Below are positions 27,725 through 39,689 of a stretch of DNA of 64,000 nucleotides, in pieces. A program made the position numbers and the translations under genes. The stretch is from Lumbricus terrestris. Taxonomy: Eukaryota; Annelida; Clitellata; Crassiclitellata; Lumbricidae. The DNA lies in the NCBI GenBank assembly GCA_949752735.1, contig OX457037.1, positions 63,675,686 through 63,739,685 on the forward strand, written 5' to 3'. Each line of letters begins with the position of its first letter. Within the stretch, counting starts at the first letter, position 1. The notes below the pieces were generated by a model, which worked only from the letters and a program-made list of their open reading frames with translations, was not told the DNA's origin and did no database searches.

Positions 27725-28545
27725 CTACGTATTCTATTTTGTGAAAGGTACGTACGTATTTTAACGTACCCTAGTTTAGGGTACGTAAACAAAAATAAAA
27801 TACGTGAGCCTCGTCATTGCTTGTTATAAGAATGTTCAATTTAATTTAAGCAAACAATCACATCCAAGACGTATACAGCGTAGTGAATTGCTGCAATGCT
27901 ATAATATTATTGTAGGCTAGGTCTATGCTTATCCAGCATACATTGCACCTAATGCACTAATTAATGTCAGCTAGTCGACTCAGTTCTGCTGCACCGCTTA
28001 AAAGTCCAACTCTAAGGAAAAGGTTGGCCAGTTGCATCCAATTAATTATAACAGAAGAATTTATCGAATTAAATTTAATGCCACGCTACCGGAAATACCG
28101 ATTTCAATGACGCATACTGTTGTCAGCATGTAGGCCTATACGTTGGATACAGTCATGTAGGTTATGGGTCGCTGAGTAAGCCATAAACAAAATTTTCGTG
28201 CACACGTATAATAGTACGTACCATACCTCGCTATCGTCATTGAAATCGGTGGGGCGCAGTGGTGTGGTGGTGGCGTCGTTGCCTTGAAGCCGGAAGGTTC
28301 GAGGTTCGAATCCACCTGGCCGCGTAGGGACCTTGACTTCACTCGCAATTGCTCAGCGCTTCGGCGTGAAACTCCGATGCACTGCCCGCGCTGTAGTCGG
28401 GAGCGCCTCTGAGTAGCGGTTGAGAGCCGGAAGGGGCGATGTAACAAGTGCGCATACAAAACAACCAAACAAACAATACGCGTATTGTATTTTTTGAAAG
28501 GTACGTACGTATTTTAACGCATTTTATTTTAGGGTACGCGTACTA
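27725..28545. repeat. Direct repeats of a TACGTACGTATTTTAACG block
   Basis: About 60 bp around GAAAGGTACGTACGTATTTTAACG occurs at 27743-27790 and again at 28497-28545, both followed by TTAGGGTACG. They flank 700 bp that includes a SINE. This could be an old duplication or long target-site-like repeats. The rest of the interval holds no gene. Confidence 0.5.
28245..28470 (+). mobile_element. tRNA-derived SINE, family 1
   Basis: A-box-like GGGCGCAGTGGTGTGGTGG and a good B box GGTTCGAATCC (28303-28313), followed by a body shared with an inverted copy at 37885-38098. The shared body includes CGCAATTGCTCAGCGCTTCGG and CTCTGAGTAGC(G/A)GTTGA. Confidence 0.85.
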
Positions 28546-28569
28546 TATATATCGAGCTATGAGAAAGAC

Positions 28570-28790
28570 AAAAGAACTGGGTTTGACACATATTAAAAGC
28601 AGACCCGCCTGAGAGAAATCATAGAAAGGAGATTGGAGGGGAAAGAATGATAGGAAGACCGAGGCCGATGATGCTGGGATGGATGGGGACTGACGGATGC
28701 AACGAACTGAAGAGAATAGCACAGCGAAGAGAAGACTAGCGTCATTAGAAGTTGAAACCTGCCGAGGGGCACAGAACTTAAAGAAGAAGA
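28570..28790 (+). mobile_element. LINE 3' fragment
   Basis: Broken plus-strand frames show GKEMIGRPR and CNELKRIAQRRE-like text, then a GAAGAAGAAG tail. This is the usual terminal stretch of an RTE/CR1-type ORF2. Severely truncated. Confidence 0.55.
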
Positions 28791-29956
28791 AGATGATGCT
28801 GCTATCCCATTTAAGCGTATAGCAGGTACCTCGCTATCTGCATGCAATTCCATTTCTGTTCTTATTTTATAATTGAAATGTATAATTTCAATTTTTTAAC
28901 CTGGACATTTTTAGTCGTTTGTACGCCTACTTGAGCTTCCTTACTGCGCATGCATGGGTAAGCTATTAAGCAACTGATGAGTTGAACACTCTTAACGACA
29001 TGATATAGCCTACTTCCAATGGCTCTCCCAACAAATAGTGGAAATCAGAGGCTATTATGCCACTTCAGATTTACCTTTCTCGTCGTGACAATAGGAAACA
29101 CTAGCAAATGAAAAAAAGCAAACCTTCTCTGTTTACTTAGAGTACGTCTTCGTTTATGCGGTTTGACAGATAGACATTAGGCCTACCTTCAGGTTGTCCT
29201 TTGCACCTCTAGAAATCTATGATACCAACAAGTCCAACGTGTTTAAATCAAACAGGTAGAAGTACATTTGGCTCACCCATATTTTCACCTGCAAGGCATA
29301 GTTACACTTGAGTTTTTCTCAAATGCCTATCTGTTGGAGATAAATGCAATTGAAAGGGCAACTTTGCGCATGCTTTATGACCTGTATACAACCATGTTTA
29401 GGCCTATATCAGCCATAATAATATTAGGCTAGGTCTAATACAAGTAAAAAAACGTAAAGCTATGGCAAATCGACACACAGTCATTTCAAGCAGCTGAGGT
29501 GAGAAAGAATTGAATGTTTTCAACTTGGTTGCTAAACCAGCTGTAGGCCTAATCCGAAATCACATTGGTTTCTACGTTGATTAATTATTTTATGCTGGCC
29601 CATTGGTCATCATCTCCGGAGTTTTTCAGTTTGCAAAACCCATCGCCAATCATCGTGGTTCTGAGCTCGATTCAATACTGCGTGTAGCCCGAAATGCAGT
29701 GAGTTTATAATAAATCCGTGTTTCCTTAGATAGACCCCTCTACTTCAAATCCAAAATCAAATTCAAACTCAAATTCATTGGAATCGATTCAATAATATAC
29801 ATTCCACAATTTACAATGCGTATTTGGAGTAGCGAATGCAGTGCCAAATATTATTGGATAGATCTACTGTAATCTACATTTATATATGCCTGAGCGTGTA
29901 GAATAATTATCAACGGGATAAGTTGAATCGACTCGTGAGGAGAAGAAGCTAAAGCT
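28791..29956. other. Intergenic DNA, no gene seen
   Basis: AT-rich with several AGGCCTA motifs and no convincing exon, RNA gene or transposon end. Confidence 0.5.
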
Positions 29957-29965
29957 TGTCTAGTC

Positions 29966-30563
29966 CGAAGCAGTACGTTTTGGCGCCGCCGTTTTGGCGC
30001 TGCCGTTTTGGCGCCGAACGTTTTGGCGCCGGAGTTTATTGATGAAAATAAATGTTTGCCTAAATGGAATTTGGATTTACATAACTAATTCATGGCATAA
30101 GTGGAAGTTGGGTTTGTGGAAATAACTGTTCCTGTCAATGGAAGTTGGATGAAACTAAGTCTTTGCTGCAAAAGAAGCTGGATGGATGGAATCCTCCTCT
30201 GCCTAAACAGATGTCGGTTTGACGGGAAAATGTATCTAAAAAGGGTAGCTGGATTGATGAAAGATTTCTAGGTTAATAGAAATTGGAATGAAAATAATTA
30301 TTTTACCTTAAAACAGAAGTGAGACTGATAAAGATTCTCGATTAAATCCGACATGCCTTGATGATAATTATATAATTATTGTTTTGATAGAAGTTGGAAT
30401 GATACAAATAATTATTGCTCCCTTAGTAACTGAATTGATGAAAATGATTCTTGCAACAGCAGAAGTCGGATTACTGAGTAGGGCCTACGGACCTTGGGCA
30501 AAAATAAACTGTCGGCGCCAAAACAGTCGCGCCAAAACGGCGGCGCCAAAATGTCCTATACCC
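29966..30563. mobile_element. MULE-like nonautonomous element with GTTTTGGCGCC terminal repeats
   Basis: The left side has four tandem GTTTTGGCGC(C/T) units (29987-30032). The right side has three complementary GGCGCCAAAA-type units (about 30513-30550). The whole is flanked by the 9-bp direct repeat TGTCTAGTC (29957-29965, 30564-30572). A 9-bp target duplication suits Mutator-like elements. The middle holds degenerate repeats around GAAGTTGGAATGA. No transposase. Confidence 0.68.
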
Positions 30564-30679
30564 TGTCTAGTCATCCTCAACATGGTAAGACGAAGTAAGG
30601 TAACAAAGGTAAAAGCAAGAATCGATACCGTGGCTATAGAATTTAATTAGCTTGGACTTCAGTCCTCTTCCCTCCTCCA

Positions 30680-30825
30680 GACCGATTCTGACCTCAGCTC
30701 CCTTCCCCGACAGCTCGGACTTAGACCGATCCGGACAGCCCCTTCCCCGCCAGCCCGTACTCAGACCGATCCGGACAGCACCTTCCCCCGCCAGCCCGTA
30801 CTCAGACCGATCCGGACAGCCCATT
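30680..30825. repeat. 40-bp minisatellite
   Basis: Three units of about 40-41 bp start AGACCGATCCGGACAGC at 30723, 30763 and 30804, with a decayed fourth unit before them. The unit is G/C-rich, unlike the flanks. Confidence 0.85.
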
Positions 30826-31260
30826 GCGTCTGAAATTTTATCTTGCATATTTATTAGAGGCATGAATGTTGAATGGCCAGCTTGAAAGCCATGTTTGAGA
30901 GGTAGAAAGAATGTTGGTCTTAGCAATGTACTTACTGAGCCGGTCCTGCATGGCCTTTTCAAAAAACTTTGAGAAGAAAGGTAGAACAGATATGGGCCAA
31001 TAGTTGCAAACTTCGTCTCTTGGCCCTTTTAAAAAAATGGGATCTACCTTTGCTAATTCTAGAGATTGTGGCTATATTCCAGTTTTAAAATAACAATTAA
31101 TGATTTCTACAAAGGATGAATGATACTCGGTAGGGTTGGTAAGGCTATAACAGGGTCTATATAATAGTCAACTCCTTTGGCATGAGATGGATGAATAGTA
31201 TTGCTTAGTTGCAACAGTCCCTTTTGTTTAATCGTAATCGGTTCTCTCCTGAAGAAAAAG
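30826..31260 (-). mobile_element. LINE reverse-transcriptase fragment (RT motifs 1-3)
   Basis: The minus strand, with frame changes, gives SHAKGVD, then KVDPIFLKGPRDEV, NYWPISVLPFFSK.FEKAM and KHGFQAGHST. These follow the order of CR1/L2-type reverse transcriptase blocks before the catalytic YADD. Stops and shifts mark it dead. The minisatellite follows directly downstream. Confidence 0.75.
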
Positions 31261-31579
31261 TAAAAAATTATGCCTTCCAATCTGGACAAGAGGCTGTGGT
31301 CAGAGTTAATCGGCCTGTCATTGCGCTATATATTACGTCTCTGTTCAAAACTTTTTTCTTCTCACGAGGTACTCGCGCTGGAAGCTAAGCTGATTGGTCA
31401 CTGCTAAGAGTGGCACTAAAAAAGTTTTAAATTACTTTACATTATAGAAGTTGTATTTCTAGTCGCCGAGTTTCAAGGCTTGCTGGCTGTTTTTTCTATG
31501 GGTAAGCTTATAGCTTACTTTGATTCTTAAAAAGTTAGAGTGATTAAGTAATAATGATTACTTATGTTTTTATTTGTGT

Positions 31580-32570
31580 TTATCTTTCGAGAGAATTTCT
31601 CGCTTGAATTCCAAGTTTAAATCAGTAACAAGACTCGACTGTACAGTCTGTAGCCTAACCCCCCCATCAGGAAGGATTCTACACTGTGTCCGGACACACG
31701 ACCGTAGACGTAGACGCTACTGTTTGATGGTCCGGTCGATGATCACTTGGTAAAACATCTGCCACTCTTCAATCAGACGCGCCCTACGTCCTACGGTTAT
31801 CGATGTCATGAATACGCGTGAACGAAAAACGCGCCCCTCCAGTAAATGTACCTGATCGAGGCATGGACTGCTGGGCGGCCACAGCTGCGGGTTATGAAGC
31901 CGAGTGTATCCCTGGACAACTACTACGTCTACGGTCGTGGGTTCGTGAACAAGAAGGACATTTTGAGCACCATATAATTATAGCTGAATTTCACTTCTTT
32001 TCAGGTTTTCCATGTTGGAAAGTTCAATTTGTTGGTGCTGCATTTTAAACGCTCATAAATTTGACAAACTCACGAATATTTCTAATCAGCTTTAGGATCT
32101 CGTGTAAATATGGTCACCGTTGCTCTGTTGAAAATTTCAGACAAATCCTAAAAGTTTTGACCGAGTTAATACACTTTTTGTGGGGGCTACTTTTTATCCG
32201 GACACAGTGTATATGTATATGTGTATAAAGAGTCCTCGCCTCATCAGTAAATATATAAAATCCATTAAATTTTACATCGACGAAAAATGACATGAAAATT
32301 TTTTTGTCCAACGGAAAATATTGTCCAATGTGTCCATCTTCATCCAAAAGCCACACTTTATAGTCTATGCCGATCGTCACCATATAAAAAGCCCAGACAG
32401 ACCACGAAATGACCGTTGATCAGTTTTATTGCATGCAATGGATCACCACGAACGTCTGAGTTGATGATAGCTTTATCTCGCGGATCATTATTCAACCACA
32501 GGAAAAAGCAACCACATACTTGACTCAGAAACTTTAAAAGCAAATATCTTTTATTTTAAAGTAGCATAAT
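31580..32570 (-). pseudogene. Degenerate NHL exon copy split by a mariner
   Basis: Between 32220 and 32540 broken frames read DPLHAIKLINGHFVV and VWLLDEDGHIG, matching the middle of the NHL exon directly next to it. At 31587-31650 the text TCTTTCGAGAGAATTTCTCGC matches the exon's 3' part. A mariner (31682-32209) lies between the two pieces. This is a dead tandem copy of the propeller exon, immediately downstream of the intact one. Confidence 0.72.
31682..32209 (+). mobile_element. Internally deleted mariner-type element
   Basis: Ends CACTGTGTCCGGA / TCCGGACACAGTG are perfectly inverted and bordered by TA (31680-31681, 32210-32211). A plus-strand frame keeps only the transposase C-terminal tag REQEGHFEHH. 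Confidence 0.82.
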
Positions 32571-32578
32571 ATTTGGTT

Positions 32579-33468
32579 TCATTTTCTGAAATCGAAAAAC
32601 AAAATCTGTCCTTCTCTGCTCATCATATTGTTGTCGGCTACAATCAGTCGACCATTTGACTCATCCAGAAGAATCTTCGATGGACCTTGTAACTTATCCT
32701 TTTCTTCCGAGAGAATTTCTCTCTTAAATTCTAAATCTGAATCCAATAACAGAACTCGACTGTTATTTCGATCAGCGACCAACACAGATCCATTTCCATC
32801 GACGGAAAAATGCAATGATCGATACCGGCAATTTTTATGTCCATTGGCAGATGCACATCCTATATCGAAAGACTTTTTACGTTTTCCATCTGAATCTACT
32901 AACCACACTCTGAGCAGATCATCCGCCATAAATCCATGACCGACCAAGAAATGACCATTGGACAGTTTTATGGCATACGTCGGATACCACATGAGTGGAT
33001 CTGATGATAGAATAACTACTCGGACCAATAATCCATCTGGGGAATATTCATTTAATTTATGTTGATCATAGACAGCTAAAATGACATTCGATTGATATGT
33101 AGTAGACAGACTCCAGCCACGATCGTTTCCTGTTGACCAATGCTTTATTATTTGTCCATCTCGATCAACTCTAAGTATTTCATTCGAATTACATGAACTT
33201 TTGATATCGATGATGTAGAGACATTCATTTTTGCTGCAGGATACAATATCCCGAGGATTATTCAGTTTCTTCAAATTCCATCGACGACTAAGACTGAATT
33301 TTATGATATCGTAGACTTCAACTTCAGAACTCTGACTATTTACAACAAACAATTCTTTGCCTAAGATTGTGAATCCGTTAATCTCTTTTCTCTTTTTCGA
33401 AGCTTTTGTTTTGATCCTCTGAACTAAAACTGGATCCGATTTAAGACCATGACCATTTTGAGGATCGT
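32579..33468 (-). CDS. NHL-type beta-propeller exon, copy C (last exon)
   Basis: Exon of 890 bp from a good acceptor (CGTTATTTTTCAG|AC) to a stop. It encodes about 296 residues with six blade-like repeats: ELFVVNSQSSEVEVYD, CLYIIDIKSS...ILRVDRDG, YSPDGLLVRV, YAIKLSNGHFLVGHG, SVLVADRNNSRVLLLD and GRLIVADN. This is the NHL/TRIM-type propeller, normally a protein- or RNA-binding platform. The phase-1 start joins in frame with the coiled-coil exon at 40526. Length equals copy D exactly. A degenerate duplicate lies just downstream. The gene spans about 10.5 kb because of inserted transposons. Confidence 0.8.
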
Positions 33469-33796
33469 CTGAAAAATAACGACAGACACACTTCAATGAC
33501 CTAAAATATTGTAGGAATTTTATTAAATATAGGACTTATTTTGTATGATTTTCCTCAAAAGTGGAGGAATCTGAGTCAATCTCAGGGACATTACAATCAA
33601 TATTTGTTCAAAGTAGGCTACATGATCATTGAAATGACAATGAGGGCTTTCAATAAAGCCCAATAAAAAGCAGAGGCAGAAAAAACAGAGAAATAATTGA
33701 CTAGTTTCAACACAAGGATTATAGTAGACAAGTAGTCTACACAATGAGAACACATTTTCCTCCAGCAAATTCTGTCAAATGTGTAGAGCGACGAAT

Positions 33797-33895
33797 CTGA
33801 ATGCACGGTTGTCGATTGGTTAGAGCGGTCGGCCTGTAACGCGAAGAGTAGGCCTAGCCTACGCGTTCGATCCCCGTCCGAGGCGGTTTCTGCGG
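33797..33895 (+). mobile_element. tRNA-like sequence, probably a SINE head or tRNA pseudogene
   Basis: TTGGTTAGAGCGG resembles an A box and GCGTTCGATCCCC a B box, about 45 bp apart, with a long variable region containing AGGCCTAGCCTA. Acceptor arms do not pair well, so a functional tRNA is unlikely. Confidence 0.5.
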
Positions 33896-33899
33896 GGAT

Positions 33900-34747
33900 C
33901 TTGACTAATAGACCGCGCGTTGAAAAATATTCTCACTGTATGACCTCCGAAAAACTGATGACAAGCTACATTTGACTTTTTCGTGTACATATTTATGCGT
34001 AGATGTTGCAAAAATAGATACACAGTTCACGATCAATTTGCATCTTTTTTGGAAGCAAATTAGTAGAGAACTATGTTTTTAGCGGTAGCGCATTGATAAA
34101 TCACAGCTTTATAAATATTCAGTAGAAAGCGTCCCAATTCACCGTTAGTAAATCCCCGTTCTTTGAATATTCATTAGGCAACGTCATCATTTCGTCATTA
34201 ATTAAATCACCAAGTTATGAATATTCAGTAGCAAGCATGCTGTTTCTCGGTTGTAAATAAACGTCGATCGTACTATAATAATTATTCTGTTTATGTGTTT
34301 TAAGAGTTAGAAAACAATTAAAATATGTCATAGTCATTAGTTATTATCCGAAAATCAATACTGGGCCTACTTCGGTAATTTTTTTAGGTTATGGTGGTCC
34401 AATTGGATGATTTGCACGTTTTCACGGGCGAGTAGGGCCTACATTGGCTTCATGTGTGTGTGCTATTTGTAGGCCTATATATTCAATCAATCAATCAAAT
34501 CGTCATTAGAGGTGCTAAGCTGACACACACGCAACTTAAACAGTCAATGTTGTAAAGGGCATTTAGGAGACTGTCAGAACGCAAAGATAAAATATGTTAA
34601 ACTAATTATTACAGTAGATGTGCATCATGTGCTTAAAAAGAATGCGCTGATGACGATCAGTTCTGACGGTTTTTAGCCTAGCTAGGCCTACATGTAATAA
34701 GTAGCCTAGACTTAGTGAAAAGTTATGTGGTCAAGCTCGATGGTTAT
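33900..34747. other. Intergenic DNA, no gene seen
   Basis: AT-rich. Between about 34085 and 34245 three imperfect units contain TGAATATTCA(G/T)TAG. Otherwise nothing recognisable. Confidence 0.45.
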
Positions 34748-34755
34748 GTTATATC

Positions 34756-34939
34756 CAGGGCTTAAAGTGTGGCTGGACGGTCATGGACGCCGTCCATGCA
34801 CTTATTTTAAAATATGAATGCCGTCCAGCCACTTAGGTCTATTGGCCAGCAATGACTAGAAAGGTAAGGGGCGTCCAGGCACTTCTTTTGGAAAGATAAG
34901 GGGCGTCCAGGCACTTATTTTCCCACACTTTAAGCACTG
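34756..34939. mobile_element. hAT-type MITE, 184 bp
   Basis: Ends CAGGGCTTAAAGTGTGG / CCACACTTTAAGCACTG with the 8-bp repeat GTTATATC on both sides (34748-34755, 34940-34947). Inside are GGCGTCCA(G/T)GCACTT repeats. Confidence 0.9.
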
Positions 34940-35049
34940 GTTATATCCGTACGGTAACTAAAAAGGAGGGAGTGAAGACTTGGTGGACGTGGTTAGGATC
35001 ATTAGGCATATTAATGACTGTAGGCCTACGCAGTCTGTCTTCAGACAGT

Positions 35050-35244
35050 CAGGGCTTTTTTAACGTGCAGTTGTACACAAATTGTGCAGTTGTAAATGGA
35101 TTTGTGCAGTTGTAGAAGCACTTCTGCTCAGCTAAAACTAGCAAAAAAGGTCCGATTGGAAGTAATTTACCCTGGAAGATGGGAAAGGAAAGAAATTACA
35201 CGCAGGAGTTGGGCAGTTCTAAAAATTCCTTAAAAACAGCCCTG
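35050..35244. mobile_element. hAT-type MITE, family CAGGGCTTTTTTAA, 195 bp
   Basis: Ends CAGGGCTTTTTTAACG / AAAAACAGCCCTG. Flanks CAGACAGT and CAGACAAT differ at one of eight positions. The same family recurs at 41250 and 61799. Confidence 0.82.
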
Positions 35245-35277
35245 CAGACAATTCAGCCGACTGAGTTGTGCATGAAT

Positions 35278-35375
35278 GCATGGGCGGAGACTTAGGGGGA
35301 CAGAGGAACGGTCCCCTCCATGTTTGAAGCGGGGGACCGTCCATGCATTTGCTCACCCCCCCCAATACTTAAGTG
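35278..35375. mobile_element. Fragment of a GGGCGGAGAC-type MITE
   Basis: GCATGGGCGGAGACTTAGGGG, then GGGGGACCGTCCATGCATTTG, matches the ends of the elements at 59205 and 61196. The second terminus is missing. Confidence 0.6.
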
Positions 35376-35501
35376 TTAAGACATGCATATGGTTAACTGG
35401 AGAAAATACTGGTAACGTTATAAGAAGATAATTCCGACCAAATGACTGGAAAACTTCGTCGGTGACATGGGGCCAAAAATGTCGCTCCTCGGCGAACGTC
35501 T

Positions 35502-35550
35502 CTTATCTTATCTTATCTTATATTATCTTATCTTATCTTATCTTATCTGA
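35502..35550. repeat. (TCTTA)n microsatellite
   Basis: About nine TCTTA units with one TATTA variant. Confidence 0.93.
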
Positions 35551-36760
35551 CCATTTGTAAAACGCTTCTCGCTGCAATAGCCTTTCAGAACCTCAAGAAA
35601 AAAGGCAGATAACTCTAACTCTGGCACACAAAAAGACAGGGGCCCAAACAGACCTGAAGTTTCCAGATAATTCTGATCATGTGAGACTGAGAGTGTTCAA
35701 ATAAGTAAGATCGAAACCAGGAAACAGGAGTGCATTTACACTCTTGACCCTTGTATCTGCCAGGTCACTAAATGTCTTCTCTTTTGAAGATTTCCTATTG
35801 CTTGTACCATTGCTTGTCCACCAATGATTTGTCTGGAATGGGTGGCACGCATAGGCGCCGAGTTGACCCGAAGAGTGTGAGTGCCCAAACGAGTGTGAAA
35901 GAAATCCGCCGGAAAAATTTTTTGAGCCTTTTTTGATAGGAGAGTTATTGAAATTACGTTACCTCTGTTCATAGGCAGAGGCTTGTTCATGGTTTTAGGG
36001 GACGAACTTGCGGTCAAAGGACCCTCGCCGAGCAGCGAAGGGCCGATGGTGCTGGAAAGGGGATGCGCTCCTAACCATTTTCGAATTTTTTTCTTGCCAT
36101 ACTGCGATCATCTTAGGCTGTCATTTTTACGAAATTGTCGTGGTCTAAGACTTGAAAAGCATCCTTGTCGTTGTTTAAACAAATTTCCACACAGCAAGAA
36201 ATAGTGAAATTTTAAGCTGTTATCTCATCAAAATTTCCCATTATTTCATTGTTTAAAGATACGATTTAAGACTTCAATAAATGTTCTTTCAAATTCCTTA
36301 AAAAAATTGATCACTCTTTGGGTCAACATATATGTAGGCCCTACTTCTCTTGGAATCCACACAGAAGAAAAGCACAATCTTCGTTAGCATGGGCAATATA
36401 TACAATGTAGCCTAACATGTAAGGCTTGTAAGCTTACAATAAAAAGAAACAGTCAATAAAATCGTCGCCTTCGTCCGTAATTTTAAGAAATTACTGAAGC
36501 GGATCGAATTAGCAGGATTTCGAGGTTTTCCTCGTATTCGTATGAAGTTCAGACTACCGGACGGCGTAAAACTGGAGTAATAGCAAGGTAGACTAAGTGA
36601 GAATGAAGAAAATATGTAAAAGACACAATGATTTTCATAAGCGATGTCAACAGACTCTTCGGTTTAAGACTTGCTGAGGGAATTGTGATAATGTGAATGA
36701 TCATTATCTGGACAAATAAGTGAACATTGTAGATGACTTCCACAGCATGGGTCCTAGAGT
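35551..36760. other. Intergenic DNA with transposon scraps, no gene
   Basis: A CATAGGCGCCGA stretch near 35850 and TCATAGGCAGAGGC near 35970 look like decayed MITE ends. No coding exon is visible. Confidence 0.4.
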
Positions 36761-36769
36761 TCCTATTGC

Positions 36770-37472
36770 ATACAATCATGACTTCACTTGTAGCCATTTT
36801 GAGATTCTGGCCGCCATTTCGGTTTATTGGCACTGCCACCTATGTGATATTGATTCCATCGCATTCTTTGACCTTGAAAATGTTGAATTAGACTCTGAAA
36901 TCATGTTTCCATTAAATATATTACCTCATTTATAGCCATTTTAAGATTCTGGCCGCCATTTTGTCCGCCATTTTGGATTTCCTGCAGTGTCTCATAAGTG
37001 ACCTTGGTTCCATTACTTTCCTTGACCTGTAAAATATTGATTTAGATTCTGAAATCATGTTTCCATTGCATACATAGCTTCACTTATAACCGTTTAAGCT
37101 TCTGGCCGCCATTTTGTCCGCCATTTTGATTTTCTTTGCAGTGCTGCTTGTGTGTTTTTGGTTTCAATGCATTGCTTGAAATCTATAATCTTAATTTAGA
37201 GTCCAAAATCGTGTTCCTATCACATAGAATACTTATATGATAGCCATGTGAAGCAATTGACCGCCAATTTGTCCGCCATCTTGTTTTCCCATGCAACCGC
37301 AAAAATTCCACCTTGCTAACCACGATTTTCGTTTTCAGCAGGGTGAAATTAGTATAGAAACGCCTGTTAGCAAATTTTTACATGATTTGCTTCTAACAGT
37401 GCAATTTTCATATTCCAAGCCTGGTTTATATTGGCAAAAACGTCAGAGGCGTCTTTTTTGGTCCACCCTGTA
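36770..37472. mobile_element. Mariner-type fragment with internal GGCCGCCATTTT minisatellite
   Basis: Four units of about 142-157 bp each contain CTGGCCGCCATTT (36807, 36949, 37102) or GACCGCC (37259), preceded by AAATCATGTTTCCATT. The right border TTTTTTGGTCCACCCTG ends at 37470 beside TA, as in mariner termini (compare 1781). The left end was not found. Confidence 0.6.
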
Positions 37473-37884
37473 TATTAACTGTCGTCCGATCATTGTGTAT
37501 CTTCACCAGGACTTACTAGACATGGTGTGGATTAAGTTCATGTAGAGATTTGCTTGTCATCAGTTTTTCTTGGGTGACTCTTCTTGTCTGCCTGACTATA
37601 AGTCCTTCGCGCACAATAATTGCTCCGCGATCATATTTTTCATTGAGGGGCACATTTCAAAAACTCACTCAGTTTTCGCAGAGACACAATGTTGAGGAAA
37701 ACAATTTAAGAGTTTAGCCTACTAAGTCTGCATTCGGTCTTTCCTAAATCTCACTAACTAATTTATTTCTTCGTATAGGCTATATCAAATGTAGGCCTAC
37801 TTAAAGCTATCCAAACAATGCAAAATTCAATCTGACAGCCTATTTACCATTCGCTAGTAATATTTTATTTGTGTAATGGTTGTA

Positions 37885-38098
37885 TGCGCACTTGTTATAG
37901 CGCCTCTTCCAGCCCTCAACTGCTACTCAGAGGCGCTCCCGACTACAGCGCGGACACTGCATCGGAGTTTCACGCCGAAGCGCTGAGCAATTGCGAGTGA
38001 AGGACTTGCCCAAGGTCCCTACGCGGCGAGGTGGATTCGAACCTCGAACCTTCCGGCTTCAAGGCAACGACGCCACCACTACACCACCGCGAGCCACA
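37885..38098 (-). mobile_element. tRNA-derived SINE, family 1, inverted copy
   Basis: Complement of the 28245 element: B box as GGATTCGAACC near 38033, A-box region CCACCACTACACCACCGCG at the right end. Confidence 0.85.
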
Positions 38099-38099
38099 A

Positions 38100-38772
38100 T
38101 ACAGAATTAGACGAAAAGTCTGTCTGTGCAGATCTTCATCATAAGCTGTTTTTGAGATGCTAACTTTAAGGCAACAAAGGAAATATTTATGAGGCCATTT
38201 GGTTTGTTAAATTATATGCAATAAGATTTCAATATAAAAATAAAAATGGCAAGGTATTTAATCATTGTCAGCTGCTGCTAACATATCTTCATAGAGGTCA
38301 TGCGTATTTTCATATAGCATGCGATTTTGTACTTCCTTCCATCTTTGTCAACTGCACTTTCATGTTTCAGTGCGTTTATGCATTGTTTCAAAATGTATAT
38401 TATATTATTTGCATAAATTATTATAAGGATTGACATGGTAGTGAAAAGTAAAAATTTAATATCTAAAAAGGGAACGAGTGAATTCTGGAAGTGTTCCTTA
38501 GTTGCCGTTGCGCCACCGAAACGTGGGCACTTCTGAGCTTTGTAAGAAAGTCGATATCAAATTGCAATTGTGCTGTACTGTACTGTACTGTAGAGTGACG
38601 ACAGTCGAAAGCGATAGGTCTACACGTCGAGCAGCCTAACTCTACACCTTAACCCAGCTGTTCTTCATTGCTGATAGATGACATAGCCCACTGTCTTAAG
38701 AAAAATAATATGACGAAAATCAGCCTGCAAGAATGGAATTCTGATTGAGAAGTACTTGATTTTGGATATAAT
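38100..38772. other. Intergenic DNA, no gene seen
   Basis: AT-rich with a short TGTAC tandem run near 38573-38590. Nothing else recognised. Confidence 0.45.
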
Positions 38773-38948
38773 CATCTTGACAGGGCCGGCCTTAGCCCAA
38801 GTGGCGCCCTAGGCAAGGCATACATTTTGCGCCCCAGGCATAGGTCTGCATTTGGCGCCCTTAGTTTCCCACTAAAATTGTTCAGCCCACGTTAGAGTCT
38901 AAAGATGAATTAGGCAGAGCCGGTATAGCCTACGCTTACAAGATCATA

Positions 38949-39230
38949 GCCAGGATTTTATTTCGGGGGGTGTTTTCTTGACCGTGAATTTTGAGGTGCG
39001 TTCACGCAGCGGGCGACTTTTTGGGCGAAATTTTCTGACGACTTTTGTTAGTCGTCGAATTTTCTGACGTTCAAAAAAACACTATTTTCCGCGATTTTCG
39101 ACTATTTTCTGCTCAAAATTACATCACACACAGTCATGTGCTAGCAAGTGCATAATTATTTCATTTTAACATTATTTTATTTGGGGGGGGTGTTCAAACA
39201 CCCGAAACATCCACCTAGCTACGGCCTTGT
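38949..39230. mobile_element. MITE related to the 3863 element, nested in the hAT element
   Basis: Left ATAGCCAGGATTTTATTTCGG and right CCACCTAGCTACGGCCTTG correspond to the ends of the 3863-4229 MITE in the opposite orientation. Confidence 0.6.
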
Positions 39231-39689
39231 AGGCCTACGCTCAACTGAGTAGTTCATTATAATTTCTTAATTAATACACTGAAGGCTGGATAATATTCAA
39301 TTTTGTAAAGAATGGTATCAGTTAAAAAATATTAAAATGCACTCTTGTGGAAACAGCGCCCTCTTTGATGGAAATGGCGCCTTCTAGAACTTGCGCCCCA
39401 TTGCAACTGCCTGCATGCCCATGCCTTAGGTCGGCCTTGCCTCAGCTACTGCCCTTTCTTCATCGTCGTCCCTACTATAGGCTATTTTATTTCAATCTGA
39501 ATAAAGGGCAGGCTGTAATGTTGTAATCTCATCTTCATTCTCAGCAAGGCCCACTCCCATTTCATACATTTAATTTCTTTCAACATAGATCTTCACTATC
39601 GAAATTGAGCGTCGCGTATTTGAAACTGTCTCTTAAAGCAAAGACTAAAGAGTACGGAATGTCGTTAAAAATCGAATTTTATTTCATCA

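Noticed and set aside
33797..33895. Functional tRNA gene
   Set aside because: A and B boxes are present but the acceptor stem and anticodon arm do not pair properly.
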